From contig NZ_REGA01000019.1 of the NCBI RefSeq assembly GCF_003841505.1, forward strand, positions 1-64,000: 64,000 nucleotides of DNA. The letters are read 5' to 3'. Positions 42,694 through 49,502 of the stretch are shown here, piece by piece. The number at the start of each line of letters is the position of its first letter. The first letter of the stretch is position 1. A program made the translations under genes and the position numbers. The notes under the pieces are model-generated. The model was not told the origin of the DNA. It made no database searches and saw nothing but the letters and a program-made list of their open reading frames with translations. Origin of the DNA: Natrarchaeobius chitinivorans (GTDB lineage: Archaea; Halobacteriota; Halobacteria; Halobacteriales; Natrialbaceae).

Positions 42694-44091
42694 TTACTGC
42701 TGGGCCATGAATAAATGTGTGGCGAGATCCGCGAAGGCCTCGACGTGTGCGTCGATTTCCTCCGCCGTGTGCTGGACGCTTATCGTCCACTGCTGGGAGG
42801 CGTCGTGGGGGTGGGGAACGACGTCTCTGTTCACCATCCCGATCCAGTATGCTTCGTGGAACTCCTCGTCGACGTGTTGCCAGTCGCGGAAGGTCCGGAT
42901 CGGTTCGTCCGTAAAGTGTACCGCTCCCTGCGAGCCGGCGGTTTTCACCTGCGCCTCGAGACCCGCGTCCTCGATGACGTCGCGATATCCCGCGGCGAGT
43001 CGTTCGTTGAGGTCGCTGACGTGGTCGTAGGCATCCTCCGTGAGAATCTCCCGGAGGGTTACGCCGACGGCGCACAGGACCAGCGGGTTCCCGTTGTACG
43101 TCCCGTAGTGGGCCGCGCCGGTCGCGACGCCATCGTCGAGGTCGGCCGCGATCCGTTCCATGATCTCCCGGCGACCGCCGAACGCGCCGACGGGGTAGCC
43201 GCCGCCGATGGCCTTCGCGAGCGCGACGATGTCCGGCTCTACGCCGTAGTACTCCGCGCCGCCGCCCGGCGCGAGTTTGACCCCCGTCTTCACTTCGTCG
43301 AACAGTAACACGACGTTGTACTCGTCGGCCAGTTCGCGCAGTCGCTCGAGGAAGCCGTCTTCCGGTTCGGCGAGCCCGAGGTTGAGACAGGCCGGCTCGA
43401 CGAGAATCGCGGCGACCTCCGGCCCGTGTTCGCGAAGCAAGGCCTCGACGCTTTCGGCGTCGTTGTACTGTGCCAGCAACACGTCCTCGGGAACCGACTC
43501 CGGGACGCCCTGGGATTCTCTGACCCGGCGGGGATCGTCCGCCGGTCCCGCCTGCTCGAGCGGCGGCATCTTGCTCACGAGTGCCGGATCGTGTGCGCCG
43601 TGATAGGCACCTTCCATCCGGATTACCTTCTCCCGACCGGTGTACGCCCGCGCCAGGCGGGTTGCGTGCATCACCGCTTCCGTCCCGCTGTTGGTAAAGC
43701 GAACCTGCTCGATCGCGTCCCAGCGATCGATCAACGGCTGGGCTGCGAACTCGAGGCGGTCCGACGGTCGGGTGTACAGCGTTCCACGATCGATCTGCTC
43801 GACGACGGCGTCGTCGAGTTCCGGATGAGTGTGGCCAACGAGTTGCGTTCCGTTGTTCAACGCGAAGTCGAGCAGTTCGTTCCCGTCGACGTCGTAGATC
43901 GTCGTTCCCGCGGCGCGGTCCGCGTGTATGGGGTACGGTTCGTACGCCCGAAACGTACTGCAGACGCCCGCCGGGACGACCTCTCGGAGTTCCTCGGCCA
44001 TCTCCGCCGAGTTCGGGGTCCGATCCCTGTATCGTTCGTATTCTCGCGCGAGCAGTTCGTCCGTCGAGGGGCTCGAGTTCGGTTCCGTCAT
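42694..44091 (-). CDS. GSA-aminomutase-like class III aminotransferase
   Basis: The 465-residue enzyme resembles glutamate-1-semialdehyde 2,1-aminomutase and related class III aminotransferases. It has VRFTNSGTEAVMHATRLARA, MEGAYHGAHDPAL, LLFDEVKTGVKLAPGG, and PLP lysine in ALAKAIGGGYPVGAFGG. A separate true hemL probably exists elsewhere, so this copy may act on a different amino ketone or diamine. ATG 44091 is chosen because an exact NrpR-type operator lies at 44102-44115 just upstream, and the upstream in-frame sequence runs through it. It is followed by NrpR paralogue 2. Confidence 0.9.
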   Translation of the reverse strand: MTEPNSSPSTDELLAREYERYRDRTPNSAEMAEELREVVPAGVCSTFRAYEPYPIHADRAAGTTIYDVDGNELLDFALNNGTQLVGHTHPELDDAVVEQIDRGTLYTRPSDRLEFAAQPLIDRWDAIEQVRFTNSGTEAVMHATRLARAYTGREKVIRMEGAYHGAHDPALVSKMPPLEQAGPADDPRRVRESQGVPESVPEDVLLAQYNDAESVEALLREHGPEVAAILVEPACLNLGLAEPEDGFLERLRELADEYNVVLLFDEVKTGVKLAPGGGAEYYGVEPDIVALAKAIGGGYPVGAFGGRREIMERIAADLDDGVATGAAHYGTYNGNPLVLCAVGVTLREILTEDAYDHVSDLNERLAAGYRDVIEDAGLEAQVKTAGSQGAVHFTDEPIRTFRDWQHVDEEFHEAYWIGMVNRDVVPHPHDASQQWTISVQHTAEEIDAHVEAFADLATHLFMAQQ

Positions 44092-44101
44092 CACACAACC
44101 C

Positions 44102-44115
44102 GGAAATCTATTTCC
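44102..44115. promoter_or_regulatory. Exact NrpR-type operator, site 1
   Basis: GGAAATCTATTTCC matches GGAA-N6-TTCC and sits in a longer perfect dyad CCGGAAA-TCTA-TTTCCGG (44100-44117). It lies 11 bp upstream of the GSA-aminomutase-like start. A TATA-like element on the minus strand (near 44150) would place the transcript start on this site. Confidence 0.7.
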
Positions 44116-44169
44116 GGTTAATGGGAGGGTCGGCGCGGGCCGACTTATATCTATCGGCGATCGAGGAGA

Positions 44170-44420
44170 CGTCACCCCGGATCGGTCACACGGTAGTACG
44201 TGCGACGGCCTCCCGCTTCCCACTACCGCAGGTCCGGTGGCCGTCCAAGGTGAGGACCCTCCTCTGGCGGCCCCTGTCCGCTAGTGGCGTCCCAAGCCTG
44301 CACTGGTGGGCGAAATCACACGGTGTGGTCCGATTTCGCTCAGCAGTCGACGCTTGGGAGGGTACTAGGTACGGCCGAGAACTCCGGGACGACACTCCAG
44401 CCCATCGGCCCGAGTACAGT
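44170..44420 (+). ncRNA. Candidate structured RNA (speculative)
   Basis: A plus-strand TATA-like element at 44144-44152 would start a transcript near 44170. The next 250 bases form several stems: CGGTAGT/ACTACCG (44191-44228), GAGGA/TCCTC (about 44253-44265), and a large nested hairpin 44281-44368. That hairpin pairs CTAGT/ACTAG, TCCCAAGC/GCTTGGGA, CTGC/GCAG and GCGAAATC/GATTTCGC. It matches neither SRP nor RNase P RNA conserved motifs. An unrelated palindromic DNA element is the main alternative. Confidence 0.35.
44281..44368. repeat. Large nested inverted repeat
   Basis: CTAGT, TCCCAAGC, CTGC and GCGAAATC pair in order with GATTTCGC, GCAG, GCTTGGGA and ACTAG around an ACACGGTGTGGTCC loop. 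The two arms (about 40 bases each) are related along most of their length, as expected for an imperfect inverted duplication. Confidence 0.85.
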
Positions 44421-44421
44421 T

Positions 44422-44450
44422 TCATACGGTTTGCTGTCGCGATGTGCTGG
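44422..44450. repeat. Half copy of TGATACGG-family element
   Basis: TCATACGGTTTGCTGTCGCG followed by ATGTGCTGG matches one terminus of the family. No clear partner end follows within 100 bp. Confidence 0.6.
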
Positions 44451-44604
44451 TGGATCCTCTGGGTCTCGGTCCCCGGAAATGCCGGCAACGAGTTACACAC
44501 CCATCGGTAGACGGTTTGGCGATCAGGGGTGCGATGACGTGCAGTGGCTACGAAATCGTCCGACCGACGGGATCGGAGAACCGTCGGTCGCACCCCACGA
44601 AACC

Positions 44605-44618
44605 GGAAATTAGTTTCC
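44605..44618. promoter_or_regulatory. Exact NrpR-type operator, site 2
   Basis: GGAAATTAGTTTCC matches GGAA-N6-TTCC within the dyad CGGAAA-TTAG-TTTCCG. It lies 503 bp from site 1 and 123 bp before the next plus-strand gene. It could control that gene or act with site 1 on the intervening region. Confidence 0.65.
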
Positions 44619-44740
44619 GTATTTGTCGGCGCTCCCGCCGTCGACGTCCCGCCGCGTCGGTCACGGGCCCACCAGTTCCTCTCTGTGCGTTGACCTGTGT
44701 CTGACGTAGCGTTTTGTGCAGGGAGGCTCAATGTCCCCGC

Positions 44741-45733
44741 ATGACAAGCCTGACGGACGTCTACGAGGGGGACGCACGGGGGGTAACCAGCCCCCGGCGG
44801 CTGTACGCTGGAACGGCACTCGTACTGGTCGGTGCGGTCCTCGCCGCCGTCGCCGTCCTCTTTGCGGCGACCGACCTCTTCGGGTGGTTCGTCGGCTCGC
44901 TCGCCTGGGAGATGGGAGAAACGTACGCGTCCGTTCGCATCGCGGGGCTGCTCGCGGGACTCGGCGTTCCGGTGGCGCTCGTCGGCGTCTTCATCGTGTT
45001 ACCGGCGAGCAGACGCGTCAAGGCCGCCGCCGCGATCAGCGCGACTCTTTGCGTGTTCGGGGTCGCACTCTTCTGGCACGCCTACCCCTACCACTGGAAC
45101 GGCGTCGGCGACGATCTGACGTTTCAGGTGTCCGTGGTCTACTTGCTCGGGCTGTTTACCGCCGTCTGGTGTCTGTTCACCGCCGTCGTCAACTTCAAGA
45201 CGCGAAACGATCCCGGCGGGATGCTCGAGATGAACGTGACGCGTCGAAATCAGACGATCGTCGAAGTTCCCGAAGACGAACAGTCCTCCAGTGGGTTTGG
45301 CGGGATCGGGTTTTTCGGCGCGACGCCCGACGGAGAGGTCGAGACCCAGACGAACGCGGAAACCGATCCCGACGCGAACGCCGAGACCGAGGCCGACGAC
45401 GGAACGATCCTCTCGTTCGGCGAGTCCGAACGGACGGCCCGATCACAGGGGTCCCCGACGACCGGCGGGCCCGCGACAGCCGGAACCCCGACGAGCGACG
45501 GCGGATCGGCGACGGCAGACCTCTCCTCGCCGCTCGACGGCGGCGACGACGCGGAGATCGTCGAACCGGCGACCCAACCGGACCCCGACCAGGTCACGGA
45601 TCGGTACTGTGGCAACTGTCGGCACTTCGAGTACGTCCGTTCTTCCTCCGGAATGGTTCCCTACTGTGCCCGCCACGAGCGGGCGATGGACGACATGGAC
45701 GCCTGCGAGGAGTGGGTCCCGAACAGTCGGTAA
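44741..45733 (+). CDS. Membrane protein with C-terminal Cys-rich motif
   Basis: The 330-residue protein has four hydrophobic segments in its first ~155 residues (YAGTALVLVGAVLAAVAVLF to VSVVYLLGLFTAVWCLFTAV). A long acidic, Thr/Ser-rich linker precedes a C-terminal zinc-like motif (YCGNCRHFEYVRSSSGMVPY then CARHERAMDDMDACEEW), with four to five Cys and two His. This resembles a haloarchaeal DUF7139-type protein. Function is unknown. ATG 44741 starts MTSLTDVYEGDARG. One exact GGAA-N6-TTCC site is upstream. Confidence 0.75.
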   Translation: MTSLTDVYEGDARGVTSPRRLYAGTALVLVGAVLAAVAVLFAATDLFGWFVGSLAWEMGETYASVRIAGLLAGLGVPVALVGVFIVLPASRRVKAAAAISATLCVFGVALFWHAYPYHWNGVGDDLTFQVSVVYLLGLFTAVWCLFTAVVNFKTRNDPGGMLEMNVTRRNQTIVEVPEDEQSSSGFGGIGFFGATPDGEVETQTNAETDPDANAETEADDGTILSFGESERTARSQGSPTTGGPATAGTPTSDGGSATADLSSPLDGGDDAEIVEPATQPDPDQVTDRYCGNCRHFEYVRSSSGMVPYCARHERAMDDMDACEEWVPNSR

Positions 45734-45756
45734 TTCGCCGTTTCAGGCGGGGAGGA

Positions 45757-46254
45757 CTACATTCCAATCGCCTGTCGCCCCACCTCGAGGCCCCACCGGG
45801 GGACGTCGAAGACGATCGCAGCGGCGAGTATCAGTTCGACGCCGGTGACCAGGACCGTCACGATGGTCGCGTATCTGCTGCTGACGGGGACGCCGGTCGG
45901 CAGGTCGTACTCCGTCGAAGACAGCGGGTAAAACAGCGCTATACCCCGTCTGCTTCCGGCCATATCGAGCACGTAGTGGGTCAGCACGCCGATCCAGACG
46001 AACTCGAGGTTGCCAAAGTGCAGTGGAAAGACGAAAAACGCCAAAAGTAACGGCAGATTGTGTAGCGTCTTGCGGTGTTTTCCGAACGCGGTGTCGATGT
46101 CCGGGACCATCGCCCCGAGCGTCACCGGAACGGCGATCATGACCATCGTCTCGAGCGTCGCCGGAACGGCCGCGAGTTCGGTCGCCGGTTCGAGGATGTA
46201 CCCCAGTCCGATACTCAACAAAACGGCGTTGAGTACGTGCCCCTTCTTGTTCAT
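45757..46254 (-). CDS. DUF457/YdjM-like membrane protein
   Basis: The 165-residue protein opens MNKKGHVLNAVLLSIGLGYI and has four to five hydrophobic segments. It shows the family His/Asp signatures: an early KGH, MVPDIDTAFGKHRKTLHNLP, and a later GVLTHYVLDMAGSRRGIALF. Such proteins are annotated as inner-membrane metal-dependent hydrolases without proven substrate. It converges on the preceding plus-strand gene across 23 bases. Confidence 0.82.
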   Translation of the reverse strand: MNKKGHVLNAVLLSIGLGYILEPATELAAVPATLETMVMIAVPVTLGAMVPDIDTAFGKHRKTLHNLPLLLAFFVFPLHFGNLEFVWIGVLTHYVLDMAGSRRGIALFYPLSSTEYDLPTGVPVSSRYATIVTVLVTGVELILAAAIVFDVPRWGLEVGRQAIGM

Positions 46255-46340
46255 CCATCACCTACTCCGGAACCGACCGCCGAATAGTTTTCTCTCGAGA
46301 CTGTCGCCCGTCGGTGAACGAGGGGTGAGAACGACCGCCC

Positions 46341-46871
46341 TCACCCGTCCGATCGGTGGTGTTGATTCTCGAGTGCGGACAGCAGGTCCTCGAACGCTCG
46401 CTCGACGGTTCTGGCCCGGACCGTCGCGCGGTCGCCGTCGAACTCGTAGCGGTTCGTGGTCGCGAACGAGGATTCGCTTCCCCAGGGGCCGGCGTAGGCG
46501 ACCCCGATGTAGACGGTTCCGACCGGGTTTTCGTCGGTTCCGCCGGTGGGCCCCGCGATGCCGGTCGTCGAAACCCCCCACGTAACGTCGGCGACGTCGC
46601 GGACGCCGCGGGCCATCTCGCGGGCGACCTGTGCAGAGACCGCGCCGTGTTCGTCGAGTGCCTCGCGGCTGACGCCGAGGTGTCTGCGTTTCGCGTCGTA
46701 GGCGTAGGCGGTGACGCCCGAATCGAAGTAGTCGCTCGCACCCGGAACGGCAGTGACCGCCGCACCGATCAACCCGCCCGTACAGGATTCCGCGACTGCG
46801 AGTGTGTCGTCTCTCTCCCGGAGCGCGTCGGCGAGATCCATCGGCAGCCCGCGATCGATGGCGTCGTTCAT
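46341..46871 (-). CDS. pncC: Nicotinamide-nucleotide amidase, CinA C-terminal family
   Basis: The 176-residue protein is the stand-alone CinA amidase domain. The catalytic region LAVAESCTGGLIGAAVTAVP is followed by TGIAGPTGGTDENPVGTVYI. It converts NMN to NaMN plus ammonia in pyridine nucleotide recycling. An internal in-frame ATG ten residues in (MDLADALRERDD) is an alternative start. Its upstream spacer, shared with a divergent aminotransferase gene, holds a 25-bp tandem array. Confidence 0.9.
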   Translation of the reverse strand: MNDAIDRGLPMDLADALRERDDTLAVAESCTGGLIGAAVTAVPGASDYFDSGVTAYAYDAKRRHLGVSREALDEHGAVSAQVAREMARGVRDVADVTWGVSTTGIAGPTGGTDENPVGTVYIGVAYAGPWGSESSFATTNRYEFDGDRATVRARTVERAFEDLLSALENQHHRSDG

Positions 46872-46893
46872 GGGTACGCCGACGGCCGGAGAC

Positions 46894-46988
46894 GACGTGA
46901 AAGCGTCGGTGAGAGTGCGACGTGAAAGCGTCGGTCAGAGTGCGACGTGAAGCGTCGGTGTGGGTGACGTGACAGCATCGGCAAGCGG
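46894..46988. repeat. Four tandem ~25-bp units in a divergent promoter
   Basis: GACGTGAAAGCGTCGGT-type units start at 46894, 46919, 46944 and 46966. The first two differ at a single position and the period is 25, 25 then 22. They lie between pncC (minus) and the PLP aminotransferase (plus). Each unit includes GACG...CGTC, a small dyad, so the array may bind a protein. Confidence 0.85.
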
Positions 46989-47043
46989 GACGGCCGGTCG
47001 CCTGAACGGAAAGAACGACGTACTGGCGCGAACAGGACGGGAT

Positions 47044-48144
47044 ATGGAGTACGAGACGCCGCTTTTTCTCCGGGTCATGGAGTACGCCTCGAGTGCGGAC
47101 CGGGACGTGATCGACATGGTGAGCGGGAACCCCGACTGGGACCCCCCCGACGCGCTGCGCGACGGGCTTCGGGAGTACGTCGACCTCGAGCCCGCGGCGT
47201 TTCAGTACCCGCCGAGCGACGGACTGCTCGAGCTTCGCGAGGAGATCGCCGCCCGCCGCGGCGTCGAGACGGAACAGGTCGTCGTCACCCACGGAGCCGG
47301 CGAGGCGAACTACCTCGCGATGGCGCGAGCGCTCGAGCGCGACCGGGGCGAAGAGGTCGTGCTGACCGATCCGGTCTACCCGTACTACCCCGGGAAGACG
47401 ACGATGCTCGGCGGAACGCAGACGTTCGTCCCAACGGACGACCGGGGTCAGCTCGATCCGGCGGACGTCCGCGCGGCGGCGAGCGAGGAGACGGCGGCGA
47501 TCGTCGCCAACTCGCCGAACAACCCGACCGGCGCGGTCTACCCGGCGGAGACGATCCGGGAACTCGTCGCGATCGCCGAGGAGTACGACGCCGTCCTGAT
47601 CAGCGACGAGGTGTACGATCACTTCGACCTCTCGGGGACCTTCGAGAGTGCGCTCTCGGTCGATTCCGACCATCGGATCGTTACGAACTCGTTTTCGAAG
47701 TCGATGGCGATCACCGGCTTTCGCGTCGGCTACGTGATCGTTCCGCCCCACCTCGCCGACGACGTCAGGAGTCGACACATGCTGGTCAACGTCGCCGGGA
47801 GCCGCCCGTCCCAGTACGCGGTGTTACACGCGTTGTGGGAGACCGATCCGACGTACTACGAACGAAAACGCGAACTGCTCCGCGAGCGCGTCGAGACGTT
47901 TACCGACGCGCTCGAGGCCGCCGGGGCCGAGTACACGACGCCGCAGGGATCGTTCTACGTGATGGCCCGGTTCGACGACTACCCGGGGACCCTCGAGAAC
48001 GTCTTTCGCCTGATCGACGAGGCGGGCGTCGCGGGGATGCCCGGCGAGGCCTTCGGCGACTCGCGGACGGAATGGCTGCGGTTCGCGCTCGTCTCGCCGC
48101 GAATCGAAGAGGCCGCACGACGGCTGGCCGACTATTTCGAGTGA
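47044..48144 (+). CDS. Class I PLP aminotransferase
   Basis: The 366-residue enzyme starts MEYETPLFLRVMEYASSADR. It has MVSGNPDWDPPDALRDGL, VTHGAGEANYLAM, ANSPNNPTGAVYP, and the PLP lysine in SFSKSMAITGFRVGY. It is a fold-type I aminotransferase with unknown amino donor. ATG 47044 is preferred because upstream residues come from the tandem array. A Get3-like gene follows after 50 bp. Confidence 0.9.
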   Translation: MEYETPLFLRVMEYASSADRDVIDMVSGNPDWDPPDALRDGLREYVDLEPAAFQYPPSDGLLELREEIAARRGVETEQVVVTHGAGEANYLAMARALERDRGEEVVLTDPVYPYYPGKTTMLGGTQTFVPTDDRGQLDPADVRAAASEETAAIVANSPNNPTGAVYPAETIRELVAIAEEYDAVLISDEVYDHFDLSGTFESALSVDSDHRIVTNSFSKSMAITGFRVGYVIVPPHLADDVRSRHMLVNVAGSRPSQYAVLHALWETDPTYYERKRELLRERVETFTDALEAAGAEYTTPQGSFYVMARFDDYPGTLENVFRLIDEAGVAGMPGEAFGDSRTEWLRFALVSPRIEEAARRLADYFE

Positions 48145-48194
48145 GCGGAGACGAGACCGACGAATACTCGTGTCAGTACGGGGTATCGACTGCC

Positions 48195-49373
48195 ATGAGC
48201 GGAATCGACGTCGAGCCAGTCGAGGAAGACGACCGCGACGAGACCGCACGCGACGACGGGGGACACAGCATCGAGGTAACGCCGACGAGCGACGTCGGTT
48301 CCGACGACGATCGCGAGACGATCGAGGTCGACCCCTCCGACGACCCACTCGAGGGGCCGGAGTACGTCCTCTACGGCGGGAAAGGGGGCGTCGGCAAGAC
48401 GACGATGGCGGCCGCGACCGCCCTCGACAGCGCGCGCGGCGGAACCCGGACGCTCGTCGTCTCGACGGACCCGGCTCACTCGCTTTCCGATACGTTCGAG
48501 ACCGACGTTCCGTCCGAACCGGGCCGAATCCGCGAGGACGTTCCACTCTACGGGGTCGAAATCGATCCGGAGGCGGCGATCGAAAGCGGGAAGGCGGCGT
48601 TCGGCGGGGTCGGAGGCGGTGAGCCTGGCGGCGGCGAGGGTCCCGAGATGCCCGGCGACCTCGGCGGTCTGGGCGAGATGTTCGGCGGTGACAATCCCCT
48701 GGACGCTCTCTTCGGCGGTGCGATGCCGGGAGCCGACGAGGCGGCGGCGATGCAACTGCTGCTCGAGTACCTCGACGATCCACGATTCGATCGAGTCGTC
48801 GTGGACACCGCGCCGACGGGTCACACCCTCCGATTGCTCCAGTTGCCCGAACTCATGGACACCATGACGGGGCGGCTCCTCCAGTTTCGCCAGCGCATCA
48901 GCGGCATGTTCGAAAACGTCACGGGCATGTTCGGCGGTGAGGACGTCCCCGACGAGGGTGCAGACCTCGCCGACCTCGAGCAACTGCGCGAACGAATCGA
49001 ACGACTTCGGGCGGCCCTGCGCGATCCGAATCGGACGGACTTCCGGATCGTCCTGGTTCCCGAGGAGATGAGCGTCTTCGAGTCGAAACGACTCCGCCAA
49101 CAGCTCCGAGAGTTCGAGATTCCCGTCGGAACGGTCGTCGTCAACCGGGTGATGGAGCCCCTTTCTGACGTCACCGACGACGTAAGCGGGGAGTTCCTCC
49201 AGCCCGATCTCGAGGACTGTGCGTTCTGTCAGCGCCGGTGGGACGTCCAGCAGACGGCGCTGGCGGAGGCACAGGAGCTCTTCCGTGGAACGACCGTAAA
49301 ACGCGTCCCGCTGTTCGCGGACGAGGTCCGCGGCGAGGACATGCTCGAGGTCGTCGCCGCCTGTCTGCGGTAG
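48195..49373 (+). CDS. Get3/ArsA-type ATPase
   Basis: The 392-residue ATPase has the deviant Walker A GGKGGVGKTTMAAATA (about residues 61-76), DTAPTGHTLRLLQLPELM, and a CAFCQRRW zinc knuckle near residue 345 as in TRC40/Get3 dimers. The acidic N-terminal extension of ~55 residues and a Gly/Met-rich insertion (about 139-180) are halo features. Family members deliver tail-anchored proteins or energise arsenite export; no ars gene is nearby and the Cys pair favours Get3. ATG 48195 begins MSGIDVEPVEED. Confidence 0.92.
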   Translation: MSGIDVEPVEEDDRDETARDDGGHSIEVTPTSDVGSDDDRETIEVDPSDDPLEGPEYVLYGGKGGVGKTTMAAATALDSARGGTRTLVVSTDPAHSLSDTFETDVPSEPGRIREDVPLYGVEIDPEAAIESGKAAFGGVGGGEPGGGEGPEMPGDLGGLGEMFGGDNPLDALFGGAMPGADEAAAMQLLLEYLDDPRFDRVVVDTAPTGHTLRLLQLPELMDTMTGRLLQFRQRISGMFENVTGMFGGEDVPDEGADLADLEQLRERIERLRAALRDPNRTDFRIVLVPEEMSVFESKRLRQQLREFEIPVGTVVVNRVMEPLSDVTDDVSGEFLQPDLEDCAFCQRRWDVQQTALAEAQELFRGTTVKRVPLFADEVRGEDMLEVVAACLR

Positions 49374-49421
49374 GAATCGATCCGTCGTGTTGGCACTTCG
49401 AAACTGCTTTATCGACGGTGG

Positions 49422-49437
49422 CTGACTAATCAGTCAG
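49422..49437 (+). promoter_or_regulatory. CTGACT-AATC-AGTCAG dyad at the MATE promoter
   Basis: A perfect 6-bp inverted repeat with a 4-base centre lies 66-81 bp before the MATE start and 10-20 bp after a TATA-like GCTTTATCG (49406-49414). The form recalls TetR-type operators often found at drug exporters. The cognate regulator is not in the window. Confidence 0.5.
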
Positions 49438-49502
49438 TACGTTCGGATCGCTCACGCCGATCTCGTGAGCCGCGATCCGCTCGAAAACGTCCCGTACCGA
49501 GT

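Larger units (their letters stand above)
44092..44740. other. 649-bp gene-free region with operators and hairpins
   Basis: No protein gene is supported. It has two exact GGAA-N6-TTCC sites (44102 and 44605), a plus-strand TATA-like CTTATATCT (44144-44152), several strong hairpins (44191-44368), and a half TGATACGG element (44422-44450). Its right end is the promoter region of the next membrane-protein gene. Confidence 0.65.

Noticed and set aside
44170-44420. SRP (7S) RNA or RNase P RNA in the structured gene-free region
   Set aside because: The conserved SRP helix-8 motif (GGAAGG/AGCAG type) and the RNase P conserved regions (GGAAAGUC, ACAGAA) are not found on either strand.
44186-44731. 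Open reading frame on the minus strand of the gene-free region
   Set aside because: It runs through hairpins, a repeat half-copy and an operator, has a basic low-complexity composition unlike halo proteins, and no recognisable domain.
48195-49373. ArsA arsenite-export ATPase as specific call
   Set aside because: Only one ATPase domain and the Get3-type CAFC knuckle are present, and no arsB/arsR genes are nearby; Get3-like is the safer call.
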